From: an uncultured delta proteobacterium
GTDB lineage: Bacteria; Desulfobacterota; Syntrophia; Syntrophales; Smithellaceae
Assembly (NCBI GenBank): GCA_903904655.1
Contig: CAIVDK010000357.1
Coordinates: 1 to 33,286 of the forward strand
Reading direction: 5' to 3'
DNA length: 33,286 nt
This document shows, one piece after another, positions 1 to 9,577 of the stretch. Positions within the stretch are counted from its first letter, which is position 1, and each line of letters starts with the position of its first letter. Made by a program: the position numbers and the translations under genes. The notes beneath the pieces were generated by a model. That model ran no database searches, had not been told where the DNA came from, and saw nothing but the letters and a program-made list of their open reading frames with translations.

Positions 1-1285
1 GGCCTTCAGCACATCGGTTTTTGCTTTGGATGTCAAGTTCAGCGGCGAGTTTTATGCGGCAGGCATGTATCTGGACCGCACCACAGTTAAGAAAGATACA
101 GTCACCGACGGTCCCTCGACCGCATTTTATTATCAGAGATTAAGAGTTAGAACAGACTTCACCGTGGCGTCGGGGCTGACTTTGATTACCCGTTTTGATG
201 CGATGGAGCGAGCCTGGGGCGCTCAAAGATCGGATGTGCCCGTTGTAACGACCAATGCGGTCGATTCAGCCGGTACGCGTGCGGAAAATGAAAACATCGC
301 CTTTGATTGGGCATACATCAATTATAAATCACCCATCGGTATTTTTGATGTCGGTTACATGAATGACGGTGCTACGGGAACTATCTTTGGCAACAGCTAT
401 GCTCCTGCCGGACGGATCAAGTATTCATACACTTTTGCTCCGGTAACGATCAACTTGGCCTATACCAAAATCAAAGAGGCCAGCAACACAGCTATTTATG
501 CCGGCAATACCGCCGCTGCCGACAACGATAAATACGGTGCCGAAGCGGTTTTCAAATGGAAAGGCGGCAGCGCAGGTTTTCAAGTCAACTATTACGATTA
601 TGCCAATACACGTACTCCGGCCACCAACTACAAAAGAACCTATTTTTTGCTGACGCCTTACGCGGCGGCCAAAATTGGCCCGGTGGCTCTGCAGGCAGAA
701 TTCAACTACCTCACAGGCGATCAGAAGTATGAAGGGCCTTCAACCACTGCCGATAAGAAGCTCGAGAATATTTCGGGCTGGGTTGATGCAACGGCTGATT
801 TCGGAATGTTCTATGCGGGCGGCAGCATCGCATATGTGTCGGGTGTTGATCCGAGCAGCAGTGATAAAATTACAGGCGGTATTATCAACGGCGGCCGTGA
901 CTGGAGCCCCTGCCTGATTATGTGGAACTACGAACGTACCAACTGGGCAGGCGGCTTGGCCGGTTACGATACCGCTAACCAAGATACTGCCATGGCCAAC
1001 GGCTGGTTCTTCCAAGCCAGAAGCGGTGTGAAACCGATTGCTGCGCTGGACATCATGGCGTCTGTTTCCTATGCCAGCGCCGATAAGAAGCCTACCGCAG
1101 CATGGCTTTACAATGACTACGGTTACGAAGTGGATTTAACCGCAACCTACAAAATTACCAATAACCTGTCCTATATGCTGGGCGCCGGTTATCTGTTCAC
1201 CGGCAAATATTACAGAGGCGTTTCGGATACCAATTCCCTTAACAACAATTATCTTCTTATCAATAAGCTGACGCTTACGTTCTAA
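1..1285 (+). CDS. Outer-membrane porin-like beta-barrel protein (5' end missing)
   Basis: The reading frame is open from base 2, so the true start and most of the signal peptide lie upstream of the window. A TTG at 26 is only an internal codon. The visible N-terminus reads AFSTSVFA-LDVKFSGEF, which fits the end of a signal peptide with cleavage after Ala and then the first beta strand. The remaining ~420 residues are rich in alternating aromatic and small residues, and the protein ends NKLTLTF; a C-terminal Phe is the usual BamA-recognised signal of outer-membrane barrels. No cysteine-rich or enzymatic motif is visible. It probably forms a pore in the outer membrane, as inferred from fold signals only. 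A strong terminator follows at 1312-1348. Confidence 0.7.
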   Translation, partial: AFSTSVFALDVKFSGEFYAAGMYLDRTTVKKDTVTDGPSTAFYYQRLRVRTDFTVASGLTLITRFDAMERAWGAQRSDVPVVTTNAVDSAGTRAENENIAFDWAYINYKSPIGIFDVGYMNDGATGTIFGNSYAPAGRIKYSYTFAPVTINLAYTKIKEASNTAIYAGNTAAADNDKYGAEAVFKWKGGSAGFQVNYYDYANTRTPATNYKRTYFLLTPYAAAKIGPVALQAEFNYLTGDQKYEGPSTTADKKLENISGWVDATADFGMFYAGGSIAYVSGVDPSSSDKITGGIINGGRDWSPCLIMWNYERTNWAGGLAGYDTANQDTAMANGWFFQARSGVKPIAALDIMASVSYASADKKPTAAWLYNDYGYEVDLTATYKITNNLSYMLGAGYLFTGKYYRGVSDTNSLNNNYLLINKLTLTF

Positions 1286-1311
1286 GCGGATTTTCAGATC
1301 GCAGTTCATTC

Positions 1312-1348
1312 AAATCCCCGCGGGATTTTCGCCTGCGGGGATTTTTTT
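1312..1348 (+). terminator. Rho-independent terminator of the porin-like gene
   Basis: A 10-bp perfect stem (AAATCCCCGC at 1312-1321 and GCGGGGATTT at 1335-1344) with a 13-nt loop is followed directly by a T run. It sits 27 bases after the stop codon of the porin-like gene. Confidence 0.85.
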
Positions 1349-1504
1349 ATTTAGTGCGCCCGGTCGGGCGCGCTTGCCTGGTAGCAAATCTGTGGAAGGA
1401 TGCGGTCCGGTGATCTGTTGGGTAACCTCCATTAAATCAGCTTGCTTTTTGATGGTTAAACGTTTTATGAAACAGCATCAGTCTATACGCCGGGAGGTTA
1501 TAAG

Positions 1505-1750
1505 ATGAATTTAAAGATATTCCTGCTCATCATTCTTGCCTGTCTTGCCGTCGTATTCATTATACAAAATGCGTCCGTCGTGACGGTCAGTATTTTTTTC
1601 TGGGAAATATCTTTGTCTCTCGCTCTGCTGATTTTTTTTGTACTGGCGATAGGTTTTGTCCTCGGCTGGTTTTTGCACAGCTTTCTGGCGTATCAAAAAA
1701 TAAAAAAAGAAGTGGCCGACACTCAGGCCGACATGCGTTTAAAGAGATGA
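1505..1750 (+). CDS. LapA-domain small membrane protein
   Basis: This is an 81-residue protein with two hydrophobic segments (about residues 3-22 and 34-60). Between them lies the QNASVVTVSIFFWE stretch typical of the LapA/DUF1049 family (PF06305), which includes LapA of E. coli, involved in lipopolysaccharide assembly control. The C-terminal tail is charged and helical (KIKKEVADTQADMRLKR). A GGGAGG ribosome-binding site at 1492-1497 lies 7 bases before the ATG. It stands alone between the upstream terminator and the convergent symporter gene. A role in envelope biogenesis is by family; the partner LapB is not in the window. Confidence 0.75.
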   Translation: MNLKIFLLIILACLAVVFIIQNASVVTVSIFFWEISLSLALLIFFVLAIGFVLGWFLHSFLAYQKIKKEVADTQADMRLKR

Positions 1751-1763
1751 GGCAGGGAGGTGG

Positions 1764-1866
1764 CCTCGAGTGACCTCGAGTGACCTCGAGTGACCTTCAG
1801 GTCATCAGGCTATCAGGTCATCGGTCATTAGGGGGTCAGCCTTCGGTCTTCAGCCTAATCCCCTAA
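1764..1866. repeat. Short tandem repeats (three 10-mers, then 8-mers) between convergent genes
   Basis: Three exact head-to-tail copies of CCTCGAGTGA (1764-1793) are followed by 8-base units of the form TCAGGTCA, TCAGGCTA, TCAGGTCA, TCGGTCAT (1797-1828). TTAGGGG (1828-1834) pairs with CCCCTAA (1860-1866) to make a hairpin that overlaps the end of the symporter gene. No spacer/repeat organisation of a CRISPR kind is present. Confidence 0.7.
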
Positions 1867-3102
1867 TTTCTCCATCCATTCTTTTCCTCCCAGCACGCGG
1901 GCGACCATCATGCTCCCAACATTATCGCCAACGGCGTTCACCATCGTAGCGGGTGCGTCCACCAGCGTGCCGATCATGGTGATGAGCGGAAACGCTTCGG
2001 GAGGAAAGCCATACAGTGACAAAATCAGAAGCTCGCCGATGGTGCCGCCGCCGGGAATGCCGCTGACGACCACGCCGGTCAAAAGGGCGATACCCAGCGC
2101 GGTCAGAATCGTATCGATGCCGGTAAAGGGCATCTGAAAAATGCCGAACAGAAAAGCGATTTTCAACACGGCGGCCAGACACGATCCTTCCATGTGCATT
2201 GTCGCGCCGATGGGGATGACAACTTCACGGATGTCTTTGGGTACGCCGATTTTCTCCGCTGCCTGGAGATTGGCCGGGATGGTCGCCATGGAACTCCCGG
2301 TGGCCAGCGCCGTGACGGACGGCGGAATAATGTTACTCCAGAATTTCTTAACACCGACTAAGCGGCCGGCGAGAAATGCATACAAGGTAAAGGCGATGAA
2401 GAAATACAAGATCGCTATCGGATAATAAACGGCCATCGCGCGCGCATAAGAGCCCAGAAGCTCCGGCCCAAACAAGCCGACCAGATAGGCAAAGTAGGCG
2501 CAAAGACCAATGGGCGCGTAATACATGATGAAGGAAATCAGCTTCATCATGACGGTATTGGCTGAAGAAAGAAATTCGGCAAAGGCTTTTCCTTTATCTC
2601 CCACGGCGGACGCGGCCAGTCCGACCAAAATAGAGAAGATAATCAGAGCCAGCATGTTGGTCTTAGATAAAATATTAGGGAAATCCGGAACGCTGAAGGC
2701 CCGGACGATATAATCGCCCGCCGTGATCTGTTGAACGTCTGCTGCCACAGGCATAGGTATGTTTATCCCGGAGGCGGGGGGATAGAAAATGACGGCGGCA
2801 ATCATGACCGCGGATGCGATGATGCCTGTGATCACAAAGATGAGGATCATCACGGAGAGAACTTTTCCCAGACGATTAAGGTTGGTCATGGAGGCCACGG
2901 TGGACGAGATGGAAAAGAAAACCAGTGGGACAATCACGGTAAAAAGCAGGTTTAAAAAGATGTCGCCCAACGGTTTCAACATGGCGGCGTCTTTTTTTAA
3001 GATGAGGCCGACACTGGCGCCGATCAGGATGGAAATAATCAGAAGGATCGAAAATCCGTAGGACTTCAGAAATGGCGGCATATTGCTTTTCATGTTGATC
3101 AC
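1855..3102 (-). CDS. Dicarboxylate/amino-acid:cation symporter (SDF/DAACS family)
   Basis: This is a secondary transporter of about 415 residues, the usual length for the GltP/DctA family (PF00375). Visible family marks are the hairpin region ATGSSMATIP, the following IPIGATMHMEGSCLAA (counterpart of the GATINMDG substrate/ion-binding loop) and a C-terminal segment PATMVNAVGDNVGSMM. Several long hydrophobic helices span the protein. The likely role is inner-membrane import of a dicarboxylate or acidic amino acid with Na+ or H+; the substrate is not decidable here. The GTG at 3102 overlaps the stop of the upstream vanX-like gene by 4 bases (GTGA), and an ATG at 3093 is an alternative start. 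It is the last gene of a three-gene minus-strand operon for envelope or peptide processing. Confidence 0.85.
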   Translation of the reverse strand: MINMKSNMPPFLKSYGFSILLIISILIGASVGLILKKDAAMLKPLGDIFLNLLFTVIVPLVFFSISSTVASMTNLNRLGKVLSVMILIFVITGIIASAVMIAAVIFYPPASGINIPMPVAADVQQITAGDYIVRAFSVPDFPNILSKTNMLALIIFSILVGLAASAVGDKGKAFAEFLSSANTVMMKLISFIMYYAPIGLCAYFAYLVGLFGPELLGSYARAMAVYYPIAILYFFIAFTLYAFLAGRLVGVKKFWSNIIPPSVTALATGSSMATIPANLQAAEKIGVPKDIREVVIPIGATMHMEGSCLAAVLKIAFLFGIFQMPFTGIDTILTALGIALLTGVVVSGIPGGGTIGELLILSLYGFPPEAFPLITMIGTLVDAPATMVNAVGDNVGSMMVARVLGGKEWMEKLGD

Positions 3103-3866
3103 TTCACCGGGAAATTAAAATAAATGTCGGGATATGGTTCATTATTCAAAGTGAAGTGCCACCACTCTTTATCATAGTTTCGGAAACCGTGTTTTGCCAT
3201 CAGTGTTTTTAAAAGCAGACGGTAGCTTCTTTGCTGTGGTCCGAGGGTTTTGTTTTCCGGGTGCGACAATTCATGGAAACAGTCAAAGCCCGTGCCCATA
3301 TCCAGCGAATTGTCCGCGAAGCGAACACCTGCGGGCAGATAACACTCCGAAAGCGGTTCGCCTGCAACATAGGAAGGTTGAATAGGCGCCGGCAGCGGTA
3401 CGATGGTCAGATCCACTGTGCTGCCCCGGCTGTGGCCGGAGCGGCTGTCGATATAGCCGTCGTGGAAAAGATTTCGTTTGTCCACTGTGGGATAAAACTC
3501 TTTTTTTGTTTTGGTGTCGTCAATATCTTTGGCCCAGCGTACAAAGTGATCAACAGCCTGTTGCGGACGGTAGCAGTCGTAAATTTTCAGACTCAGGGAA
3601 AATGGCGCCAGGTCTTTTTGTACTTTGGCCAATGCCTGAGCCGCAGGCTGGGTCAGGATGCACTTCGGCGCCAGGTAGCTATCCACCCTAACGCCTAAAA
3701 AATTATGCTCGCCGAAATAACGGATATCCAGAAGGGCATCAGGAATAACAGTTTCAATATCGACAAAAGTATCCGGCATGGTATCGGCCGAATGCGATGC
3801 GCGAGGCAGCGTTGCAAAGAGCAGTGTCGCCGTCAGCAGCGCGGCAAGAGACATTTTAAATTTCAC
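3099..3866 (-). CDS. D-alanyl-D-alanine dipeptidase, VanX/DdpX type (exported)
   Basis: This is a 255-residue member of the zinc peptidase family M15D. The metal and catalytic set is readable: SGHSRGSTVDL gives His145 and Asp152, EWWHF gives Glu234 and His237, and YDCYRPQQA carries the conserved Arg100. An N-terminal signal peptide (MKFKMSLAALLTATLL..., cleavage near residue 26) places it in the periplasm. VanX-like enzymes hydrolyse D-Ala-D-Ala; in organisms without vancomycin resistance they are generally linked to salvage of cell-wall dipeptide. The start is GTG, with AGGAGG 8 bases upstream. It is 18 bases after an L,D-transpeptidase gene and overlaps a symporter gene, so the operon may crosslink wall peptides, hydrolyse released dipeptide and take up a product (inference). 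No vanH/vanA homologues are nearby, so this is not a resistance cluster. Confidence 0.88.
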   Translation of the reverse strand: MKFKMSLAALLTATLLFATLPRASHSADTMPDTFVDIETVIPDALLDIRYFGEHNFLGVRVDSYLAPKCILTQPAAQALAKVQKDLAPFSLSLKIYDCYRPQQAVDHFVRWAKDIDDTKTKKEFYPTVDKRNLFHDGYIDSRSGHSRGSTVDLTIVPLPAPIQPSYVAGEPLSECYLPAGVRFADNSLDMGTGFDCFHELSHPENKTLGPQQRSYRLLLKTLMAKHGFRNYDKEWWHFTLNNEPYPDIYFNFPVK

Positions 3867-3884
3867 GGAATAATCCTCCTTATT

Positions 3885-4607
3885 TTATAGGGGGTCAGGG
3901 TTGATGAGAATGACGGGATTGGCCGCAGGATTCAGCCAGGCAAGAATATTCAGGATGTCTTCTTCAGACACGGCTACACATCCTGCCGTCGTTGACTTTG
4001 TGCTTGCCCAGATATGAAAAAAAATCGCACTGCCGTAACCTTTGAGGACCGGATCGGTATTATATTGGATGGCGATTCCGTATTTGTAAAGATCATCATC
4101 CCGCTTCATTTTTTCGTAGGAGAGAGCTCCTGTTTGGCCTTGTTTGACCCAGCGGTTGTAATCCGGGGCGTTCGGGTCGTCAATCCACAGGTCATCCGCC
4201 AGCGCCTGACGGTAGGGCATTTTCGTGACGGCTGATTCGGCATATCCAAAAGCCGTTCCCAGTCGATAGAGTCCGGAGGGCGTTCGTCCGTCTCCTTCTC
4301 GTTTCTCGCCGACCTTCGCGAAGCCGTTTCTGCCAATGGCGGTATCCATGGGCGCCATGGCCTGCCGCCAGGTGACATCTGACTTTTCCAGGGCGTAAAC
4401 CTTTCTGGAATTGAAAAAAAGAAAACGGTCATCCATTACCAGGAGAACCTGGCTTATATCAGACGCAACGTTTTTATCGGCCAACAGGAGGGTCGCGGTT
4501 TTTACTTTAGAAGCAGAGGGATAAGAGGCGCAGGCCATCAGAGCAAGAACGGCGAACGCTATGACTGCAAAACGGATCGTTATCCCAATAATATTTCTTT
4601 TATTCAC
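3885..4607 (-). CDS. L,D-transpeptidase (YkuD-domain) lipoprotein
   Basis: This is a 240-residue protein with a lipoprotein signal peptide; the lipobox LMAC puts the lipidated Cys at residue 26. The YkuD catalytic motif is visible as FFHIW (His198) followed by TTAGCVAVS (Cys210), and EGDGRTPSGLYRLG is typical of this subgroup. YkuD enzymes form 3-3 crosslinks in peptidoglycan or attach proteins to it, using the active-site Cys. The start is GTG with an AAGGAG ribosome-binding site 5 bases upstream. It is the first gene of the minus-strand operon with the VanX-type dipeptidase and the symporter. Whether it makes crosslinks, attaches lipoprotein or cleaves such bonds (some YkuD proteins are hydrolases) cannot be told. 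Confidence 0.85.
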   Translation of the reverse strand: MNKRNIIGITIRFAVIAFAVLALMACASYPSASKVKTATLLLADKNVASDISQVLLVMDDRFLFFNSRKVYALEKSDVTWRQAMAPMDTAIGRNGFAKVGEKREGDGRTPSGLYRLGTAFGYAESAVTKMPYRQALADDLWIDDPNAPDYNRWVKQGQTGALSYEKMKRDDDLYKYGIAIQYNTDPVLKGYGSAIFFHIWASTKSTTAGCVAVSEEDILNILAWLNPAANPVILINPDPL

Positions 4608-4958
4608 GAAGGCTCCTTTATGTTTGTGTATCTGTAATTTAAAGCAGAACGTTTTTCAATATAATTATCTATTTCAAACCGAAAAATAACGACCGCAATA
4701 TTTGATGGATAGGATTGTAATCACAACGGTGGAGTAAGATACGCTTCAAAACGTCTTCTCTCCTTTCCTGGAAGGTAAGATCAAATGGCCGGGGGCTTCC
4801 TGCCACAAATGATACGCGATTCAGTTGGGGTCGTCAATATCTAATAAATATTTGATATTCGTAATGGATTTCTATTTAAGATATATTTACAGCAAGGTCG
4901 TGCTTATATGAAAGATACAAAATTGAACCGTAAAAATTGGAAAAATACAAATTTGTGT

Positions 4959-4987
4959 TTGACAAAAAAGTGGTTTGTCGCTAGAAA
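4959..4987 (+). promoter_or_regulatory. Sigma-70-type promoter candidate for glutamate dehydrogenase
   Basis: A perfect TTGACA (4959-4964) is followed after 17 bases by TAGAAA (4982-4987, 4 of 6 to TATAAT). Transcription would begin near 4994 and give a leader of about 105 bases before the ATG at 5100. Confidence 0.55.
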
Positions 4988-4989
4988 TA

Positions 4990-5005
4990 CGGCAATCGAT
5001 TGCCG
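4990..5005. promoter_or_regulatory. 16-bp perfect palindrome at the gdhA start site (operator candidate)
   Basis: CGGCAATCGATTGCCG is a perfect inverted repeat. It begins 3 bases after the -10 box of the candidate promoter, so it covers the predicted start of transcription. That is the usual place for a repressor site; an RNA hairpin at the 5' end of the transcript is another reading. Confidence 0.5.
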
Positions 5006-5060
5006 ATTGCAGATGGAAGATGCATGAAGCGGCTTTTTCAAGCTGGAAGACATCGAATAA

Positions 5061-6458
<1,398 letters not shown>

Positions 6459-6462
6459 GAAC

Positions 6463-6611
6463 AGGCTATAGGCTATAGGCCAAAGGCTGAAGGCTGAAGG
6501 TTAAAATGATAAAAAAAGCCGCGATCCAAAAAAGGATCGCGGCTTTTTATTTTTATTTAATTGGGCGCAAAGCGCCCTACATCTTAACCTTCAGTCTTCA
6601 GTCTACAGTCT
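6463..6611. repeat. Heptad tandem repeats on both sides of a terminator
   Basis: Six head-to-tail 7-base units run from 6463 to 6504: AGGCTAT twice, AGGCCAA, AGGCTGA twice, AGGTTAA. After the terminator the theme returns inverted: TTAACCT (6584-6590), TCAGTCT twice and ACAGTCT (6591-6611). The unit resembles those at 1797-1828. No coding potential is seen. Confidence 0.65.
6513..6548. terminator. Bidirectional rho-independent terminator between gdhA and the ATP-grasp gene
   Basis: A 15-bp perfect stem (6513-6527 with 6534-6548, core GCCGCGATCC) has a six-A loop. It is flanked by A-run and T-run, so it can stop transcription from both convergent genes. Confidence 0.9.
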
Positions 6612-6646
6612 CGCGTCCACTTCAGGGGAAAAGTAGCCTGTTTTTT

Positions 6647-9238
6647 CTACTTTCCAAAGAAACAGATCATCTTCTGTGTCACGATATTCGAGAGGATCCG
6701 TAGATCCTTAGCCCGCACATCATACACATGCACCACATCCGCGAAGCGCCCGTCGTCCGGCATCAGATCCGTCAAAATATTCGGCTGTTTTTTCATCCAG
6801 GCGGTATTGAAAATGACGCCGTCTTTTTCGGGATAGATGGCCACGTAAAAAATATCCATTTCCACCATGTCCTGGAAAAAATGCGTGCCGAAAGACAAAT
6901 CCGGGATCAGGGAGCCGTCCTGATAAGCTATTTCGCCAATAGCCGTAATATTGTTGATTTCAGAGAATGTTACTGGAATGCCCATAGCCGGTGTGGTGGT
7001 TCCCCATCGTCCCGGCCCCAATAGGATGGTCGGCATTTTATCGCGCTTACCGATCTGCTTATTTAATTTGCCCGTTAGCCTGGCGACTTCGTGCTTTTCG
7101 GAAAGGTTTAATCCGGCATAACCTTGGGGATCAATATAGATGATGCGGGATATAGCTTGATAGATGCTGCCGCCCATAAAATTGGCTTCCTGTTGCAGCA
7201 GAATCTTTGACTTGCTGATTTTTTCCGGCAACTCCACCCGGCTGTAATGTCCCTTGGTCTGGAATGGCCGGCACTGCAGAAGATTAATCTGTGGTTTGCC
7301 CTGAGCGTTAAAGTTAACGGTAAATTCAATATCGACCGGATAGCGATAAACCTGCTCCAGTCTTTTGAGCATTTTCGACATGGTCCTGGCGAATGGCGTG
7401 CTGGCAAGCAACTCGTCGAATGTCAGGATCCACACGTCTAAGGCCGGTTTGCCCAGTGATTGCAGGTATTCAGATGCGGCGATGTCGCGCGTGGCGATCA
7501 GATCCATGTGCGCTTCAATGGAATCGTTGAGCAACTCTGTTGCCGGAAGCGTCTGAAATTTATTGTCTTGAAGGTTCAGAATATCCACTTCGTTCTGGGA
7601 GAATCGTTTAATATCCTCCTGTTTGGCGTATGGCTTGGTGAGCGGCGCGTCCAGCGCGACGATGCGCGGATAATCATTCTCCACGCGATTGACCGCTCTT
7701 GTTCCCAAGCCAAAGACAATGCGCAGCATACCGGCTTTCGGGTCCATGCCTTTTTGCCAGACGAAGGTATTGTAGGACAAACCGACACCCGCCAGATCGG
7801 GGAAAAAATAGGTGTTGCGGTGCGAGCCGGAGACGCGTTGAACGAGTAGCGCCATCTGTTCATCCTGCTGGGCCATGCCTCGCTGCAGGCGATAGGTCAG
7901 GGCGTCTTCGTTCATGGTGGATGCAAAAATTTTGCGAACGGCTTCTTCAAAATGACGGTAACGTTCTTCGGGTGTTCCCTGATTGACGCAGAAATAGCTT
8001 TCATATTTTCCGGCAAAGGCATTGCCGAATGCGTCCTCCAGAAGCGAGCTGGAACGAACGATGATTGGCGACTGTCCGAAATACTCTAGCATGAGTTGGA
8101 ACTGCTCCTTGACTTCGTCGGGGAAGATACCATGCAGCATCTTGCTTTTGAGTTCGCGGGCGACTTCAAAATATCCTTCATCGGTCTTTTGCACCATCAG
8201 CAGCTTCCACCAGCCGTTTTGCACCATGTAGGAGTAGAAAATATCCGAGCCGATGTAAAAAGAATCGTGTATTTCCAGTTCGGCGTTCCAGTCAAAGGTC
8301 GCATCTTTGCGCAGGATGTTGCGCGCAAGCAGCATGCCCACGGATTTGCCGCCGATAAACCCCGTGCCGATCAGGCGTTTCTTGATCTCCACCAGATCTT
8401 CCAGAGAGAAGTATTCCTTCACCAGCGACAGCATCCTTTTCTCGCGTCCGATCAGCACGCGCGAGAGAGATTCCACCATGTCCTGCTTTTCTTTCACGGC
8501 ATCCGGGTCTTCCAGAATGGTAGTCGCTTTGAGGAAGATACGGTCCCAATAATCAAGATTGCGCACGCCGCCGGTGGCATTCTTGTCCGTCAGGTAAGAC
8601 AGAATACTTGCGGCATCCGCGCTATTTAAGATCGGGACAAATTTATCACCTTCCATGACGTGCGGCAGATACATTGTCGGTGTGTAGCGTTTCCAGGCCT
8701 TGAGTGGATGGACGCATATTTTGCCGTTGTTGTTGTATACATCCAGCAGCACCTGTGTGGTTTCGCGAATACGCGCTACGGTCTTGAATGAATGGCGGCT
8801 GCGCAGAATCGCAAAGTAGGCCACCGTGTTTAATTCAAACAGGTAGGGGCAGGTGATGACAAAGAAATTGCCGATCATCAGATCCGTCGCCCAGGCCATG
8901 AGCAGGTCGGACAGACAGTCAAAAACATAAAACACATCCCGTCCTTCATCCCGGACGATGTTATGCACTTGGGTGGAAAATGATTCAAAGCCCTTATTCG
9001 CATTGAGTTTATAAACTTTAATTTTTTTGTCTGGTTCCAGAAGGGGAGGGTGGTTGGCAAAACGCATATAGACAAGGCGCTGATTGCGGGCCAGGGCGGT
9101 TTCCACATAAGGAGCGACAAATTTTTTGTAGTCTTCAATATCGTCAACCTGATAAACGACATTGTCGCCCATTTGCAGATAATTGAGTATTTCATCCAAG
9201 CCGATCATTCCTGTGCTGATGCGGGTGTATGGTGTCAT
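6647..9238 (-). CDS. KaiC-like domain fused to PEP-synthase-type ATP-grasp domain
   Basis: This is an 863-residue protein. Residues ~1-190 resemble a RecA/KaiC domain (TGMIGLDEILNYLQMGDNVVY; FDCLSDLL as Walker-B-like strand), but the GxxxxGKT loop is absent. The rest matches the pyruvate/PEP-dikinase N-terminal ATP-grasp domain (PF01326): GGKSVGMLLARNI, VRSSSLLEDAFGNAFAGKYES, FGLGTRAV and LQCRPF. The phosphohistidine swivel domain and PEP-binding barrel of full PEP synthase are missing, so it cannot be a complete PEP synthase. A phosphotransfer or regulatory role is possible; function is unknown. ATG 9238 is preferred over ATG 9259 because an AAGGA site lies 10 bases before it and none precedes the upstream one. 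It converges on gdhA. Confidence 0.75.
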   Translation of the reverse strand: MTPYTRISTGMIGLDEILNYLQMGDNVVYQVDDIEDYKKFVAPYVETALARNQRLVYMRFANHPPLLEPDKKIKVYKLNANKGFESFSTQVHNIVRDEGRDVFYVFDCLSDLLMAWATDLMIGNFFVITCPYLFELNTVAYFAILRSRHSFKTVARIRETTQVLLDVYNNNGKICVHPLKAWKRYTPTMYLPHVMEGDKFVPILNSADAASILSYLTDKNATGGVRNLDYWDRIFLKATTILEDPDAVKEKQDMVESLSRVLIGREKRMLSLVKEYFSLEDLVEIKKRLIGTGFIGGKSVGMLLARNILRKDATFDWNAELEIHDSFYIGSDIFYSYMVQNGWWKLLMVQKTDEGYFEVARELKSKMLHGIFPDEVKEQFQLMLEYFGQSPIIVRSSSLLEDAFGNAFAGKYESYFCVNQGTPEERYRHFEEAVRKIFASTMNEDALTYRLQRGMAQQDEQMALLVQRVSGSHRNTYFFPDLAGVGLSYNTFVWQKGMDPKAGMLRIVFGLGTRAVNRVENDYPRIVALDAPLTKPYAKQEDIKRFSQNEVDILNLQDNKFQTLPATELLNDSIEAHMDLIATRDIAASEYLQSLGKPALDVWILTFDELLASTPFARTMSKMLKRLEQVYRYPVDIEFTVNFNAQGKPQINLLQCRPFQTKGHYSRVELPEKISKSKILLQQEANFMGGSIYQAISRIIYIDPQGYAGLNLSEKHEVARLTGKLNKQIGKRDKMPTILLGPGRWGTTTPAMGIPVTFSEINNITAIGEIAYQDGSLIPDLSFGTHFFQDMVEMDIFYVAIYPEKDGVIFNTAWMKKQPNILTDLMPDDGRFADVVHVYDVRAKDLRILSNIVTQKMICFFGK

Positions 9239-9577
9239 AATATTTTCATCCTTATCCATCGTTTTTATGGAACAAATTTGTACGCCGTAAATCGGTTTAT
9301 TTTAAGACTTGCATCGGGCAGAAAATTCTTTCTGCTTAACGAAAAGCAAGTCAGTTTCATGGGTTGCGGTAAAACTACTTTCTTATGGTTTTGGTCGCCT
9401 TTGCTTAATTCATTCTTTTATTGCAAACAATTCATAATTCCTTCAATAATTGTGCCAATGGTAATAATTTGTTCCAGGTATTTTCTGATCGGAATTTGGC
9501 TTGAATTGTGATATAAAGCCTTCAATATCAAGGCAATAAATTTTTATTCTTTCACATTTGAATGGAGGAGGCCTGTT
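9239..9577. other. Divergent intergenic region with an inverted repeat
   Basis: About 340 AT-rich bases lie between two divergent genes. The perfect dyad GCAGAAA (9318-9324) / TTTCTGC (9329-9335) with a 4-base gap is the only clear structure. No promoter pair convinced me, and no coding region was found. Confidence 0.45.

Noticed and set aside
1764-1828. CRISPR array
   Set aside because: The units are only 8-10 bases long and directly adjoin each other, with no spacers and no cas genes.
3099-3866. Vancomycin resistance gene cluster
   Set aside because: Only a VanX homologue is present. VanH, VanA/B ligase and the two-component regulator are missing.
9050-9511. Plus-strand frame over the start of the ATP-grasp gene
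   Set aside because: It is mostly antisense to the ATP-grasp gene, has no ribosome-binding site and no family resemblance.
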